Below, in pieces: positions 49,500 to 61,673 of a stretch of 64,000 nucleotides of DNA. The DNA lies in the NCBI GenBank assembly GCA_029204225.1, contig CM055099.1:44542145-44606144 (forward strand), in the 5' to 3' direction. The DNA is from Diphasiastrum complanatum. Its lineage: Eukaryota > Streptophyta > Lycopodiopsida > Lycopodiales > Lycopodiaceae. The notes below the pieces were generated by a model. It worked only from the letters and a program-made list of their open reading frames with translations, was not told the DNA's origin and ran no database searches. The position numbers were made by a program, and so were the translations under genes. How positions within the stretch are numbered: position 1 is the stretch's first letter; each line of letters opens with the position of its first letter.

Positions 49500-50337
49500 A
49501 GTTCACATACAATGAACTATATCCATGATGGATCTAATCTTGATATCAAAGACTATCTTGATATTTTTTAGGCTAGTTACTCTCTCAAGGATGTAAGTGT
49601 CCACTTTGGATGCTTCACTTAATCTCAAGAGGAGTTTACAATTTGCCTCAAAACATGTGAAAACATGATTTTCAAAAAAGTGAGTACCAAGCTCAATCTT
49701 GTTCTTACTAGAACCAAGAGCATACTTTTGACAATACATTTCTTGCTTTCAAAAAGTATTGGAAACACATCTAAGTCAATAATGACAAAAAAACATGTCC
49801 ATAACATAAGCATCATACAAAACTAGTATAGCTTTTCTTGAACTTTGAGATCCAAAAAATTCAATGAAGCAAGATAGCATTTCAAGCAAAGGAATAGAAG
49901 CATATATGAATGTTCATGCAATATATGAATGTTAATTCCAAGATTGAATCTTCATGCAATATGACATCTCTATTCACAATCACTTTTGAAATAGAGAGTG
50001 TAAAGACACTAAAGGCCTCCTTGATGGATGAGTATCCAATCATGATCCATAAGCTTGGATCATCCTTCCTTCTTGTTTCCAAGGGAATATGTGCAAAGCA
50101 AGCACTACCAAGTTCACTAAGGTGATCAACCTTAGGCTTCATCTTGAATAAAACTTCATATGGTGCTATTCCTTCAAGAGCTCCAATACTCCTCAAAGCT
50201 TTGATCTTCAATGAGAATTTCTTCTCAACATATGCTTTGAATAATAAGGAGTAATCATAGATCAATATATTGCCAAGCATACTTATGCAAGAAGTCATAA
50301 AAAAAGCACTATTTATTGTCTTTATGAGATCTACCAT
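49500..50337 (-). pseudogene. B-like copia pol fragment (integrase end)
   Basis: FKAYVEKKFSLKIKALRS jumps to APYEVLFKMKPKVDHLSELG and ACFAHIPLETRRKDDPSLW, then MIGYSSIKEAFSVF and SKVIVNRDVILHED. These match the B1 integrase and its downstream part, with the catalytic middle deleted. 49503-49816 may be RT remains but is too decayed to say. Confidence 0.75.
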
Positions 50338-50710
50338 GTCGACATCATTTTTTGAAAAGTAAATTAATAATAAGGGTCCTGGATAAGTGATTTCTTATAA
50401 TTTTTCAAAGTCGTTAAAAGGATCTAACTTATTTTATAAGTTGGCAACTTGGAATTTGTCATCTCGTCAAGCTAGAGCAAATGATTCAAAGTCTTGTCTA
50501 GCTAAATTGATTGATTAGTAAGAAAGATAGCCCATTATGTGAATCACCATAATTTTGTTAATTATTGTATCCATTGCTAAATTATCCATATTTCAAAATA
50601 TATGTTTCCATGCATAATATGTAACAAATGTGATAATTCATTCATATAATAGCATTCACTTATGTGCACATACATGTAAGTTGGGTGGAATCATAAATTG
50701 ACATACTGAA

Positions 50711-50738
50711 TGTGTGTGTGTGTGTGTGTGTGTGTGTG
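50711..50738. repeat. (TG)14 microsatellite
   Basis: 28 bases of perfect TG. Confidence 0.95.
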
Positions 50739-52849
50739 AACAAAACTAGTTACCTTGCCACCGCCTTACCAACTAATAAATAACACTTCTTTATGCTCCT
50801 TTGAACATATAACTATAAATGTTTCTCTTTTTTTTTTTTAGTGAATTTGTTTTCTTGATTGCAATCTTTAACATACAAAACAATAATTTCCTTTGGTTGA
50901 TAAGATTGTTGATAACTTGTACCAACCGTGTGTTGCTTGCATTATTCTCATAATAAGCTTGTGCTTTATAGCACTTATTGTTGTCATGACAACACTATTT
51001 CTAGATCCTTTGCATTTCTTTGATTTACTCTTAAGTATTATAATCACAAACATTTGTTTTCAAATTAATCTCAAGCATAATTCCCAATCATGATATTCAC
51101 AGTTGATGACATGTTCATGTTCTAAGAGGTAGCTAAGATGTTAGTTAGTTATAAAAAAGTCATTATATACAGCTCATAGAATGTATATCATGCTAGAATG
51201 TTTGAATCCATTATTCCAAAGATGCTCATTCTTCTACATGCCTACTTTCATGAAAACTATAATACTAGCTATAGACACCTCATGAATGTTAGACTCATCC
51301 ACTTGGTGAGAAAATTTTCTAACTCCTCCGACCTAGGGCTTTAAAGCTCTTCTTATTTTTATACTGTACTATTTTGATAATAGATGAAAATACTATTTGT
51401 TTATACTTTGGAGGCAACATGTATACGTGAGTTTGAGGTGCAATTGGTGATGCATAATTATCACATCTTCCTAACAACATATCTGAGCATGACTTGCAAC
51501 TATATTGATGTGAGTGCCCATTGTTTAGGCATTAAACATATGTACATTATATTGTTTTTGCTCTTTTCACCATGAATAAATATTTTGCAAGGAGGTTCTA
51601 TTCATTTTTGAAAGACAATAGAACCTTTTACGTGCTTTCAAGAATCACATGAATCCACCAAGAAGATATGCCAATATGCTTCAAAAGGCTTGCAAACACT
51701 ATTTACATCATATGATTGATTTTGTTCAAGAAGGCATATTACTACTAGGGTAACATTAGGAACTCATTGTTATTTTCAATTATTTGAAGCATGATAAAAT
51801 CGATAATAAGAAATCAATACAAGCTAGAACAAAAAAGTTATGTTTTTGTGTTGCACATTTCATTACTATATCTTTCATATTGATGAAGATAGTTATAAAA
51901 TAGCATGTATGGCATTGTATAAACATCAATTTTGTATATTATGTATGTCCCTCAAAAAATGTAGTATGCTATCAATTACAAGTAGGAGCCCAAGTAAAAT
52001 AAGATGATTTTTTTTTCAAACTAGAGTGTCAGACATGCTCATTTGAGTTGTATAGCTTATATTTATTTCTGCTCACATCTTATCTCTGAAAAGAAATGTG
52101 CCATACATTTTTAAATTTATAGACATTGTCAAAATATTACTTTTGAAGATTATTCAAACCTTTCTCTATATGAACTTTTCTCCAATTTCTAGTTAATGTA
52201 CATTGAGACTGCTACTATATTAAAATGAATGCACAAGCTAATTAACAACTACTATATCACTCTAGCCGTGATACCCAATTGTTAAGAGTATCTTGAGAAA
52301 CCATGCTATCCAAGATAAGTGGCTTATTTAATGCCTTTGAAACTTATGGAGATCTAAATTATGAAACAATAGTTTATAAAATGGAGTTTTTTAGATTTCT
52401 GCTTTTAAAAATCACTTATTTAATCATGAGAAAATAGCCCTTGTCATGTGTCAAAATCAAGGATGTGATCACGATGAATTATGCATATTAAATTTTGGTT
52501 CATCTAATCACATGGACACTAGGATATTTATTTTGCAAACATATAGTCATGTCAACTTTTTGTTCCCAAAGGATATAGAATTATTGCTCAAATATTTCTA
52601 TACTTATATGCAAATATCTAGGTAATACTCCAAAAAGAACATGCTTAACTATGTAAGTGCAAAATTTGCTATCTTAAATTTTAATCAAGCCAAGATCTAA
52701 CAAATTGTATTAAGCATCATCAACCTAAAAGGAGTGGGTTTACCAATATTTATGTGCCCATTGAAAGACATGTAATCATAGTTATCATTTTAGAGTTGCC
52801 TTATTGAAAAAAATGCATGCCTAGTCACAATGTTGCATTCAAACCCATT

Positions 52850-53025
52850 GCAATGTTTGTCAAACTCGTTTGAAACCTTAATGTTTGGAATGTGTTTGGA
52901 ACTCCATAATTTTCAACTTTTGCTTTTTGGACCCTAAGGTCCCCAAATAATAAGCCAAATGGTCCCCATTGCAATGTTTTTCAAGCTCATTAGAAACCTC
53001 AATGTTTGGAATGTGCTTGACATTG
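52850..53025. repeat. 57-bp direct repeat, two copies
   Basis: CCCATTGCAATGTTT(G/T)TCAA and AATGTTTGGAATGTG(T/C)TTG occur at about 52850-52905 and 52967-53025, roughly 115 bp apart, with several differences. Confidence 0.8.
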
Positions 53026-53949
53026 CATTTGCCACAATTTATGTTACACAAAGAAGCAATGACAAGTCACAAGAAGATGATTCAAAGGCTTCTCAAGAAG
53101 GCCAATCCAATAAGATAAACTTTAAGCAACTCAAAGGGGTAGGACATTTTCTGCACACAAGCATGTAGAAGGCTCTAGGGACTTGTATTCCTAGTGGAAC
53201 CAAGAACATGCTAATGATGTGGAAAACATGTTCTGCCCTAGTCAGCAGTTATGTTGCCTAGTACGGACCTCTCTCCTCTTAGCCTTTTATCTGCTGGTGT
53301 GTAGGCAGGCACCAGTGCTTGGAAAACTTCTTGACAGTGGCACTTTTCCTGCAATTTTTTTTTTTTGGACTTTTAGAACTTCAACTTTGTATATTGATAA
53401 CCTTTTATTTCTTGTGTAAAATGTGCCTTGCCTTCCTCTATACAAATCTTTTTTCTAGAGTTTAAAAACTTTTAACTTTTCATTTGCATCCTTCTGTCCT
53501 ACATAAAATTATTCCTAGTCTTTCTTGCTAACTATATAATTGATGGCTCTACATTTATAAAATTGAGATGGACATACTTGACTAAATGCAAACAAATTGA
53601 GATGCTCTCATTAATTAGAAAATGAATTATACAAAACTTCCATTTGAGAATCTGCTTATATGATCAACTTTTATATGTTTAACAAAAATGCTTCAAAGTC
53701 TAGCATGAAATAACACAAATGTAGCAGTGACTATGCATAGATGCAAATTGTGCAACTGCAAAATGAACTGCTTGGGCTGATAAAAACCCGAAATGTATGA
53801 GGTCTTGGATGATGTCACATAACGAATATTTTACAAATTACATGTATGGTGTACGTTAAATATAATCATACATACAACATAAAATGCAAGCCATAAAATA
53901 CTCTTTAAATTTTAGATACAGTCCAATATCTAGGACAATTTCTTGGTTC

Positions 53950-54123
53950 AAGTGAAGAAACAAACAGCCTTTTCAATTTATCCTATAGCAAACCTGCATT
54001 AAGAACATGTAGAAAAGCTCGCTGACAAAATCTACAAAAGTGAAGAAACAGACAGCCTCTATGTTATCCTATACTAAATCTGCTTCAAAAATATTAAGAA
54101 AAGGTTGCTGAAAAAATCTACAA
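53950..54123. repeat. 88-bp tandem duplication
   Basis: AAGTGAAGAAAC(A)AACAGCC...AAAATCTACAAA at 53950 and again at 54038, diverged. Confidence 0.85.
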
Positions 54124-54344
54124 ACGCATTATGTAAACTAACCTAAGTGCAAGCTTACACAAGTACTGTAGTTACTATTTTGCCATAAAGACCAGAAAAT
54201 TTCACTGGACAGTTGAGAGCTTGAAAAGCAAAAGTTGAACTTCACGGTATATCCTACAACTTCTCATAGAACTTGTCATAAGTCAATTCCATCCACTGTC
54301 ATTGATCAAAAACTGTACAAGACTGGTTCTAGATTTGCGTGGCA

Positions 54345-55932
54345 TAAATGCAATATGTACTCACCACCATTGTCACTTCTTAAGCACTTGATCCTTGTGG
54401 AAAATTGGTTCTCCCTTGCATTCTTGAACTTAACAAAGACATCATATACTTCATCTTTGCTCTTTAGTAGATAGATCCAACAAAATCTACTAAAATCATC
54501 AATGAAAGTTACATACATCTTAGCTCCACTATTGCTAATTGTAGTAATTCCATTAATATTCGAATGTACTATTTGAAAAGGCTTTGTAGATCTAGATATA
54601 GATCTAGTATAAGGTAGTCTATGTGACTTAGACAAAGCACAAGACTCACAAACATGCTTGACACTACTTAAGGAACTTGGAAAACCAATCACAACCTTCT
54701 TCCTTGCCATTACCTCCAAAGACTTGAAGTTGAGGTGTCCCATCCTTTTGTTCCAAACCTCTTGAATAGAAATTTGCTCCCTTGCAACACATCCAACTTG
54801 CTTAGCAATAACACAAGCATCTAGTTTGAACAATTTCTCTTGCCTTTTACCTTTTCCAATCAAGACATCCTTCCTTTTTATCATACAAGCATCTCCATCA
54901 AACTCACTTTGAGGCCTTTACTTAGCAAATGACTCACACTAAGCAAATTGTTGGTAATAGATGGAATAAACAAGACATCCTCCAAATGAACATTCATGTT
55001 TGTGGAGAGAGAAATAGGAATTGTGCCAATCCCTTTGATTGCACACTCACCGTCATTGGCCGTGTAGATCACCCTCTTGTCATCTCCATATGCCAACAAA
55101 GAAGTGAAGTTCTCTTTGTGAAAAGTCATGTGTGAACTTGCTCCACTATCAATCCACCATGGATCTAGATCTCCATCATTAGCAATCATGCATGAAGACA
55201 TTACAAAAGCATCATCATTTGCATCTTGAACATCCAAACCATCCTCATCAAGAGTAAGATTACCTTGCTTGTCTCCTTAATCTCTCTTCTTCTTGTAGCA
55301 CTCACTTGCAAAGTGTCCTTTGATGCCACAATAGAAGCACTTGCGCTTTGATCTATCTTTCTTTTGACACTTGAAGAAGTCTCCCCTTGCAGTTTCCCTT
55401 TAGACCACTTACTTTTGGTTTTGCCCTTTGTGAACATAGCCTCCTCTTGAAGTGTCGATGTAGATCCACCTCTTGCTTGAAGCCTATATTCTTCATTGAT
55501 CAAGATCTCTTGAAGATCTATTAAACTTGGCAAAGTCTTTTGAACATAAATACTTTGAACAATGTTAGCATGAGCAATCAACGATCCATTAAGAATAACT
55601 TGAACAAGCTCTCCTTCCTTAATGCTTTCATCAATGCAAGCCAACTCATTATTCAATGCTTTCATCCTCAAAATAAAAGTATTTGAACTTTCTTTACTCT
55701 TTTGCAAACAAGAAAAGATTTGCCTTCTTAGAGTCAACACTCTAGAATTAGATTTGGATTCATAAAGCTTCTTCAATGAATCCTAAGTGTCCTTAGATGA
55801 AGTACTCTTACCAACCTCCTTGAGAATATCATTCATCTCAAGAAGTGATTCCATCCTCACTTTCCACAATGAATAGTTACTTGAGGTAAGTGTATCATTG
55901 GCTTTCAGTATGACTCCACTTGATGTTGCCAT
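54345..55932 (-). pseudogene. A-type copia gag-PR-IN
   Basis: gag ATG at 55932 (MATSSG...NYSLWKVRMESLLEM), then a deletion of about 45 codons relative to N1, SRVLTLRRQIFSCLQKSKE, ELACIDESIKEGELVQV, and a zinc knuckle in another frame (55348-55292, KCFYCGIKGHFASEC). Protease at 55237-54881 (WWIDSGASSHMTF intact; VLFIPSITNNLLSVSHLL). Integrase: RMGHLNFKSL...CESC zinc finger, core with the first acidic residue changed (HSN for HSD) and the second present (LRSDNGGEY), ending at the truncation. Frameshifts and the changed residue make it inactive. Its gag is the closest to N1 gag in the window. Confidence 0.87.
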
Positions 55933-56260
55933 GTAGCAATGACCTGATCTTCTCTTTCAACCTGTTTCAATGCACAAAGCACTCCTTTGAACAACAACAA
56001 ATGTTTTCAAAGAGAAATCACAAAGATTTGAAACTACTCAATTCAACCTATGATCTATCCTCAATCTAATGACTCTTGCCACTTCCTAAGATTGAAACAC
56101 ACTAAAATGAAGTCCAGCAACCTCACTATCTAGAGACCCAATCAAAATTAGGGTTTTGACAAAATCACAAAAAATTGAATATTCCAAATCTACATGCAGA
56201 TGCTTAAAATCTTGATATGCAATCTCTTAGCCACCACTTAGTCTAATCCAATGATCCAAA
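54345..56260 (-). mobile_element. A-type copia element, part 2: leader, gag, PR, IN
   Basis: Minus strand from 56260: rest of the leader (to 55933), gag, protease, integrase, truncated at about 54345. CCAAA (56256-56260) is the reverse complement of TTTGG at 32604, the B1 target duplication. Part 1 is at 31745-32608. No RT or 3' LTR of this copy is in the window. Confidence 0.87.
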
Positions 56261-56998
56261 TGTTGAATTTCACACGTGTGGATTGTCCACAACATGTACT
56301 TGTGATCTCCTAAGGTGTGTAGATGCACCAAGATTAAGATTAGATTGAGATTCAAGATCAATCTTAGATCCTATGGCAAAAACACACTACTACATGCATT
56401 CAAACACTTCGAACTCTCACTCACACGTGTGGGAAGTATTCAAAAAATAATCCAAGTAAAAACAAGCTGCTCTCCTTGGATAGAGAGAGAAAAAGCATCA
56501 TGAGCTCTCGGGTAGAGAGAGAAAGCTAGAAATCCAATAACTCACAAAATCCATAAAATCACCAAATCAATTAGCTTAAAAAATGAGGAGTACAATGATA
56601 CTAGTAGATCCACGAGCTACCACTATGCTTAACAATGATTGGACCATACTTTGTCACCTCTTGATCTTATTGGACCATTGATCCATGCACCTCTTAATTC
56701 TATTGGACTATATTCAAGCACACCTCAATTTCCTATTGGACCTCACAAGGTTCCACCTCTAAATCCTATTGGACCTCTTGGAATTCATCAAAAAAAAGCA
56801 TTACACTTGTCTACACTCTAATTGGCATGTGTTTAGCCTCTTACTCTATTTTGGCTCAATAGTGGCATTACAAGTGGAAATGCATAATTTGCCATCTATG
56901 CCAAATTTATTCCTATCAACATCCTACACCTAGATGCTTGATGTAAAAAACATAAGACCCCTATATCTAACATAGATAATCTTTTTCAATTCTTCACA
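56261..56998 (-). repeat. B1 3' LTR
   Basis: 738 bp, same ends as 32609-33346, with roughly 18-20 base differences by eye. CACACGTGTG at 56271-56280 and 56422-56431. Confidence 0.93.
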
Positions 56999-57013
56999 CT
57001 CCTAAAAAATTAT

Positions 57014-57690
57014 CTATGAAGATTTGAGCATTGATCTTGATATAACTCCAAGATTAGATCTATGCTTGATGAAAGCACTTTTGCTCAAAGGCTTGGTGAG
57101 TAGATCAGCAATACAAGAGGACGAGTTGACCTGCTCCAAATAGATTTCTCCTCCAATAAGCTTTTCTCTCACAAAATGGTGTGCCACTTCTATGTGCTTG
57201 TTTCTTGCATGAAATATGGGATTATTGGCAAGAGCTTGGGCCGAGATGTTATCACACTTGATCATTGGTAGATCATCCTCCTTGATGCACTTTAGCTCCA
57301 TTAATAACCTCTTGATCCAAAGCACCTCTTTGGTAGTTGTAGTGAGTGCTTTGTACTCGGCCTCACATGAAGAGAGAGATATAGTATCTTGCTTTTTGGA
57401 AAGCCAAGATATTAGATTGTCTCCAAGAAAGATAGTGTATGCACTAATAGACTTTTGATCCATCTTGTCACTTGCAAAGTCCGAATCCGAGTAGCCAACA
57501 ATGGATAGATCTTCACTTTTATAGAGTAGACCATAATCACAAGATGAAGATACATATCTTAGAATCCTCTTGGCCATCTTCCAATGATGGATCTTAGGAT
57601 CTTGCATAAATTGACTCAATTTGTGCACACAAAAACTTAGATCGGACCTATAATGGTAAGCCAAATCAAGGAGCCTACAAGACTCCTAAA
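57014..57690 (-). pseudogene. B1 RNase H
   Basis: AYHYRSDLSFCVHKLSQFMQ, HHWKMAKRILRYV, GYSDSDFASD, ISWLSKKQDTISLSSCEAEY, IKCDNISAQALANNP, RNKHIEVAHHFVRE and ADLLTKPLSKSAFIKH form a complete copia RNase H. The stop at 57014-57016 lies just before the polypurine tract. It is in a different frame from the RT before it (frame change near 57660-57840). Confidence 0.9.
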
Positions 57691-57769
57691 AAGTGTGATG
57701 TCCTCAAAGGATCTTTCATCACCTTTATTAGGATCTTTTACAATTTGCTCCATTGGAGTATCTATGCTC

Positions 57770-58470
57770 TTAGAATTTTCCATATGAAATTTTTTCAACA
57801 TATCTAGATTGGCATATAAAGACATGATTTTCATAAAAATCAATTTCTAGGCCTAGGATGTAATGTATCTCTTCTAGATCTTGCATTTTAAACTCACATC
57901 CAAGTGCTAGCTTGGTTTCATCAACTAGCTTGAGACAACTTCCACAAAGAATAATGTCATCAACATAAATTAGAAGAATGACAATATTGCTATCAACAAA
58001 CTTTAGATACATGGAAGGATCATAGTCACTAAGAGTAAATCCTAGTGAGATAAGTCTTGAATACCATGATCTTGGTGCTTGCTTGAGTCCATAAAGACTT
58101 TTGAAGAGCAAGCACACTTTGGACTCATCCTTGATGAATCCTTGAGGTTGTTCCATATGGATCTCCTCCTCAAGATAACCATTTAGAAAAGCATTGGATA
58201 CATCTAATTGGAACACCTTCCACTTGAAAAAACAAGCAAGAGAAATAAGAATTCTTACTGTCACCATCTTTGCAAAGGTCTCCTCATAATCAAGACCATG
58301 TATTTGAGCAAATCCTTTGGCACATAATCTTGCTTTATGCTTGTTGATGGTTCCATCATGATTGAACTTGATTCAAAATACCCACTTGCAGCCAATCACA
58401 TGCTTATTGGATGGAGGATCCACAAGCTCCCAAGTATTGTTGGTGATCAATGCATCATACTCTTGCTTCA
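57770..58470 (-). pseudogene. B1 reverse transcriptase
   Basis: After a stop at 58481 the minus strand reads YDAMKQEYDALITNNTWELV, a second in-frame stop after KWVF, KARLCAKGFAQIHGLDYEET, FQLDVSNAFLNGYLEEEIHM, SLYGLKQAPRSWYSRL, then the catalytic box LLIYVDDIILCG intact, and ILGLEIDFYENHVFICQSRY. All copia RT motifs are present; stops and a later frameshift disable it. Confidence 0.9.
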
Positions 58471-58480
58471 TGGCATCATA

Positions 58481-60117
58481 TCACTCCTTGGTATTGAGTG
58501 CCTCTTGTACATTCTTTGGCTCTTCATGAGAGACATAAAAAACATAATTAGTGGAATCAAGATCCACTTGTTTGCCTTTGTCAACATATGAGAGCCTCTT
58601 AGGCTCGGATCTATCTCTCATGGATCTTCTTGGTGAGAAAATCCGTGGAGAGTCTTCTCCAAATCTCGACCCCATCACATCATGATTGTCTTCAAAATCA
58701 ATAATTGATGATGCATCCATAGATTTCTTGATCTCGGCCTCTTCAAAAGATGAGTGTTGACCTTCATGAAAGACAACATCTCTACTTTCAATAACTTGAG
58801 AAGTAGAGAGTATAAAGACTCTATAGGCCTTCTTGGTGGATGAGTATCCAACCATGATCCCTTTGCATGCACTAGGATCTTCCTTCTTCCTTGTTTCCAA
58901 GGGAATATGGACAAAGCATAAGCATCCAAAAACTCTAAGGCGATCAACCTTAGGCTTCTTCAAAAATAAGATTTCATATGGTGACTTTCCTCCAAGAGCC
59001 ATATGTGGGAGCCTATTGCAAAGATAATTTGCACAATTAATGGCTTCTCCCCAAAAATCTTTGGGCAAAGATGCCTCAATTCTCATAGATTTTGCACATT
59101 CACATAGAGATCTATTCTTTCTCTCGGCCACTCCATTTTGAGATGGAGAGTAGGCACAAGAGAACTCTCTTTTAATGCCTTCAAGCTCACAAAAATCTTG
59201 AAATTTACTGGAGATATATTCACCACCTCCATCACTTCTAAGAGCTTTAATCTTGAATGAGAATTGCTTCTCTACATAAGCTTTGAAAATAAGGAAATGA
59301 TCAAACACCATAGATTTAGAAGCAAGAAGATATATCCAAGTGAATCTTGTGTAATCATCAATAAAAGTAACAAAACAAGTGGCTCCACCCTTGCTTGTAG
59401 TTGATGAGAAATTCACATCCGAGTGGATTAAGTCCAAAGGATGCTTGCTTTTAATAGAAGATCTTGTAAATGGCTTTTTGTGAGATTTAGCAATAGCACA
59501 AGCCTCACAAGGCTTGATCTTCTTGGAGAGTGACTTTGGCAAGCCAATTGCTTCGGCTTCTTTGATCATAGAGAGCATGGATTTGTAGTTGGGATGTCCC
59601 AACTTTCTATGCCATAATTCCTCCATAGAGAGCTTGTTCACAAGAGCAACATCACAAGCATTCACATACTCATTTGGATCTAGTTTATAGATGCCACCAA
59701 ATCTAGATTCTAATGCAAGTATCTCATCATTCTTCTTGATAGTGCAAGTATCAACATTGAATTTTACATCAAGGCCATTATCAAGCAATTGGCCAACACT
59801 AATAAGATTCTTGGTAAGCTTAGGTACATAAAGAACTTTAGAGAGAGAAAGAACTTTAGAGGATGCAAGATTCAAGGGAATGTTCCCTATGCCTTCAATA
59901 GGACAGTTAAAATCGTTTGCAGTGTATATTGATTTCTTGACTCCATCATAAGGTGCAATAGAAGAGAAAGAGTCCTTGGAGCTACACATATGTGAAGAGG
60001 CTCCACTATCAATATACCATAGGCCGTCCTTCTTGAAAGGAGTAGATGAGAAACTAGAGACCATAAGAGATCCCTCTCCATCACTTGCAATAGTGTCTTC
60101 CTTCTCATTGGTAATGT
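58481..60117 (-). pseudogene. B1 protease and integrase
   Basis: Open from the breakpoint to a stop at 58481-58483. Protease WYIDSGASSHMC intact, then VLYVPKLTKNLISVGQLLD. Integrase: ELWHRKLGHPN...CEAC zinc finger, core with all three acidic residues (IHSDVN; LRSDGGGEYIS; SPSQNGVAERKNRSL), then KPKVDRLRVFGCLCFVHIPL and MVGYSSTKKAYRVF. This is the best preserved pol region in the window. Residues reported before the protease beyond 60117 are the complement of B2 gag and do not belong to it. Confidence 0.92.
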
Positions 60118-60118
60118 A
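60117..60118. other. right inversion breakpoint
   Basis: B1 (minus strand) ends at 60117 and B2 (plus strand) begins at 60118 with no overlap or loss. Both reading frames connect to their partners at 34617-34619 in phase. Confidence 0.88.
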
Positions 60119-60859
60119 TTGAGGGAGATTGGTGATTGTTCTACATTCAAGAAAGCTTGGGATTGTCTCAAGTCCATCTATGAGGCTAAGAACACCTCTA
60201 GGCTCCTCACTCTTAAAAATCAGATATTCCAAAGTAGTCAAAAGAGTGATGAGAGTGCATCTAATTATGTTTTGAGAGTCAAGGATATTCATAGGGAGCT
60301 TGCATGTATTGGTGACTCAATCAATCAAAGTGAGCTAGTCCAAGTCATTCTCAATGGCTTGAGAGATGAATATGACAACCTTGTCCAATCCTATGCCATT
60401 AAGGAGGAGCTACCAAGTTTGGAGGCCCTTCAAAGTGTGCTTATTTCTGAAGAATCAAGACAAGAGTACAAACTCTTGAGGATGGACAAGCTATCACTCA
60501 ATCATGATGATGGCAAAGTTCTATTTGCCAAGCACAAAGAAAGGAGTAAAAAGCAACACCATCACTTCTCTAATGACAAAGCTAAAGACCAAGATGGAGA
60601 GGAGGAGGAGGATACCTCTCATGCTTCTAATTCTAGTCAAGCTAGAAAGCATAATCTTGATAATCATCATTGTTTCACGGCTTGGAAGCCTCAGATTTCT
60701 CTATTTATGGTGCATCCATCACGCAAGTGGAACTTTCAAAGCAAAGATCATCATCAAGCATGGAGGAAGCCCATGATCATAGTGGCATATTGGTGGAGCA
60801 CTCTTCAAAGGCATTGGCAAGAGATCTCTACCAAAGAGATCTTATCATGGATATGGTGA
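60118..60859 (+). CDS. B2 gag, C-terminal part
   Basis: Continues the gag of 34831-34617. Contains KKAWDCLKSIYEAKNTSRLL, LKNQIFQSSQKSDESASNYV, HRELACIGDSINQSELVQVI and QEYKLLRMDKLSLNHDDGK, then a basic and an acidic patch (DGEEEEDTSHASN). No zinc knuckle follows; after about 60680 the frame enters the 3' segment, whose better reading (LEASDFSIYGAS...) is in another frame (60670-60873). Whether a frameshift is used or the segment is untranslated is unknown. Probably mobilised by B1-type pol. Confidence 0.8.
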
Positions 60860-60967
60860 GGGTGCTGCTATGATGGATCCCTTGGCTGATCTTCATTTCT
60901 TATGCATACCAAATGATCCACTCAAAAAGATTTACAAACTTCTCAAGTGATCTAGTACCTTCCCAAG

Positions 60968-61673
60968 AATGTTCCCACGTGTGGAGAATTGTAAAATAAA
61001 TAAAAATGTTTGATATAGGGATCTCATAGAATTTCATAGTCAAGCATTTAGGTGTAGGATGTTGATAGGGTCAAATTTCGCATAGATGGCAAATTATCCA
61101 TTTCCACTTGTAATGCCACTATTGAGCCAAAATAGAGTAGGAGGCCAAACTTGTGCCAATTAGAGTGTAGACAAGTGTAATGCTTTTGTTTGATGCAGTT
61201 TAAGAGATCCAATAGGATTTAGAGGTGGAACCATGTGTGGTCCAATAGGAATTTGAGGTGTGCTTGAATATAGTCCAATAGAATTAAGAGGTGGCAAAGT
61301 GTGATCCAATTATAGTTAAGCATAGTGGTAGCTCATGGATCTACTAGTATCATTGTACTCCTCATTTGGATCTAATTGATTTTGAGATTGAAAGGATTTT
61401 GAGTGTCATTGAACTTCTAGCTTTCTCTCTTTACCCGAGAGCTCATGATAATTTTTCTCTCTCTACCCGAGGAGAGCAGCTTGTTTTTACTTAGAATACT
61501 TTTGGAACACTTCCCACACGTGTGAGTGAGAGTTGGAAGTGATTGAATGCATGTAGTAGTGTGTTTTTGCCATAGATCTTGAATCTCAATCTAGTCTTGA
61601 TCTTGGTGCAACCCTAAACCTTAGGAGATCGCAAATACATGTAGTGGACAATCCACACGTGTGAAATTCAACA
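60968..61673 (+). repeat. B2 3' LTR, 5'-deleted
   Basis: Matches the LTR at 35589-36391 (reverse complement) from GTTCCCACGTGTGGAG onward. CACACGTGTG at 61515-61524 and 61654-61663. The first 80 bp or so are missing. Confidence 0.88.

Larger units (their letters stand above)
50338..54344. other. 4-kb intergenic stretch, no recognised gene
   Basis: AT-rich on both strands, short open frames only. Contains a (TG)n tract, a 57-bp direct repeat and an 88-bp duplication, listed separately. A frame at 52959-53168 follows one repeat copy but has no known domain. Confidence 0.6.
56261..60117 (-). mobile_element. B1 copia element, 3' half (inverted)
   Basis: Minus strand: protease, integrase, reverse transcriptase, RNase H, polypurine tract (TTTTTTAGGAG, just right of 56998), 3' LTR 56998-56261, then TTTGG. 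Continues the 5' half at 32609-34619 in phase once the inversion is undone. It was a complete autonomous-type element, about 5.9 kb, now with a gag deletion, two in-frame stops and frameshifts. Confidence 0.93.
60118..61673 (+). mobile_element. B2 copia element, 3' half (gag-only type)
   Basis: Rest of gag, a short 3' segment, and a 3' LTR ending at 61673, followed by ACGAG (61674-61678). No pol between gag and LTR. About 100 bp covering the polypurine tract and LTR start are deleted at 60967/60968, compared with 49090-49160. Restored length about 3.3 kb. Confidence 0.9.

Noticed and set aside
60119-60292. Minus-strand residues before the B1 protease (ILDSQNIIRCTLITLLTTLE).
   Set aside because: They are the complement of B2 gag on the other side of the breakpoint.
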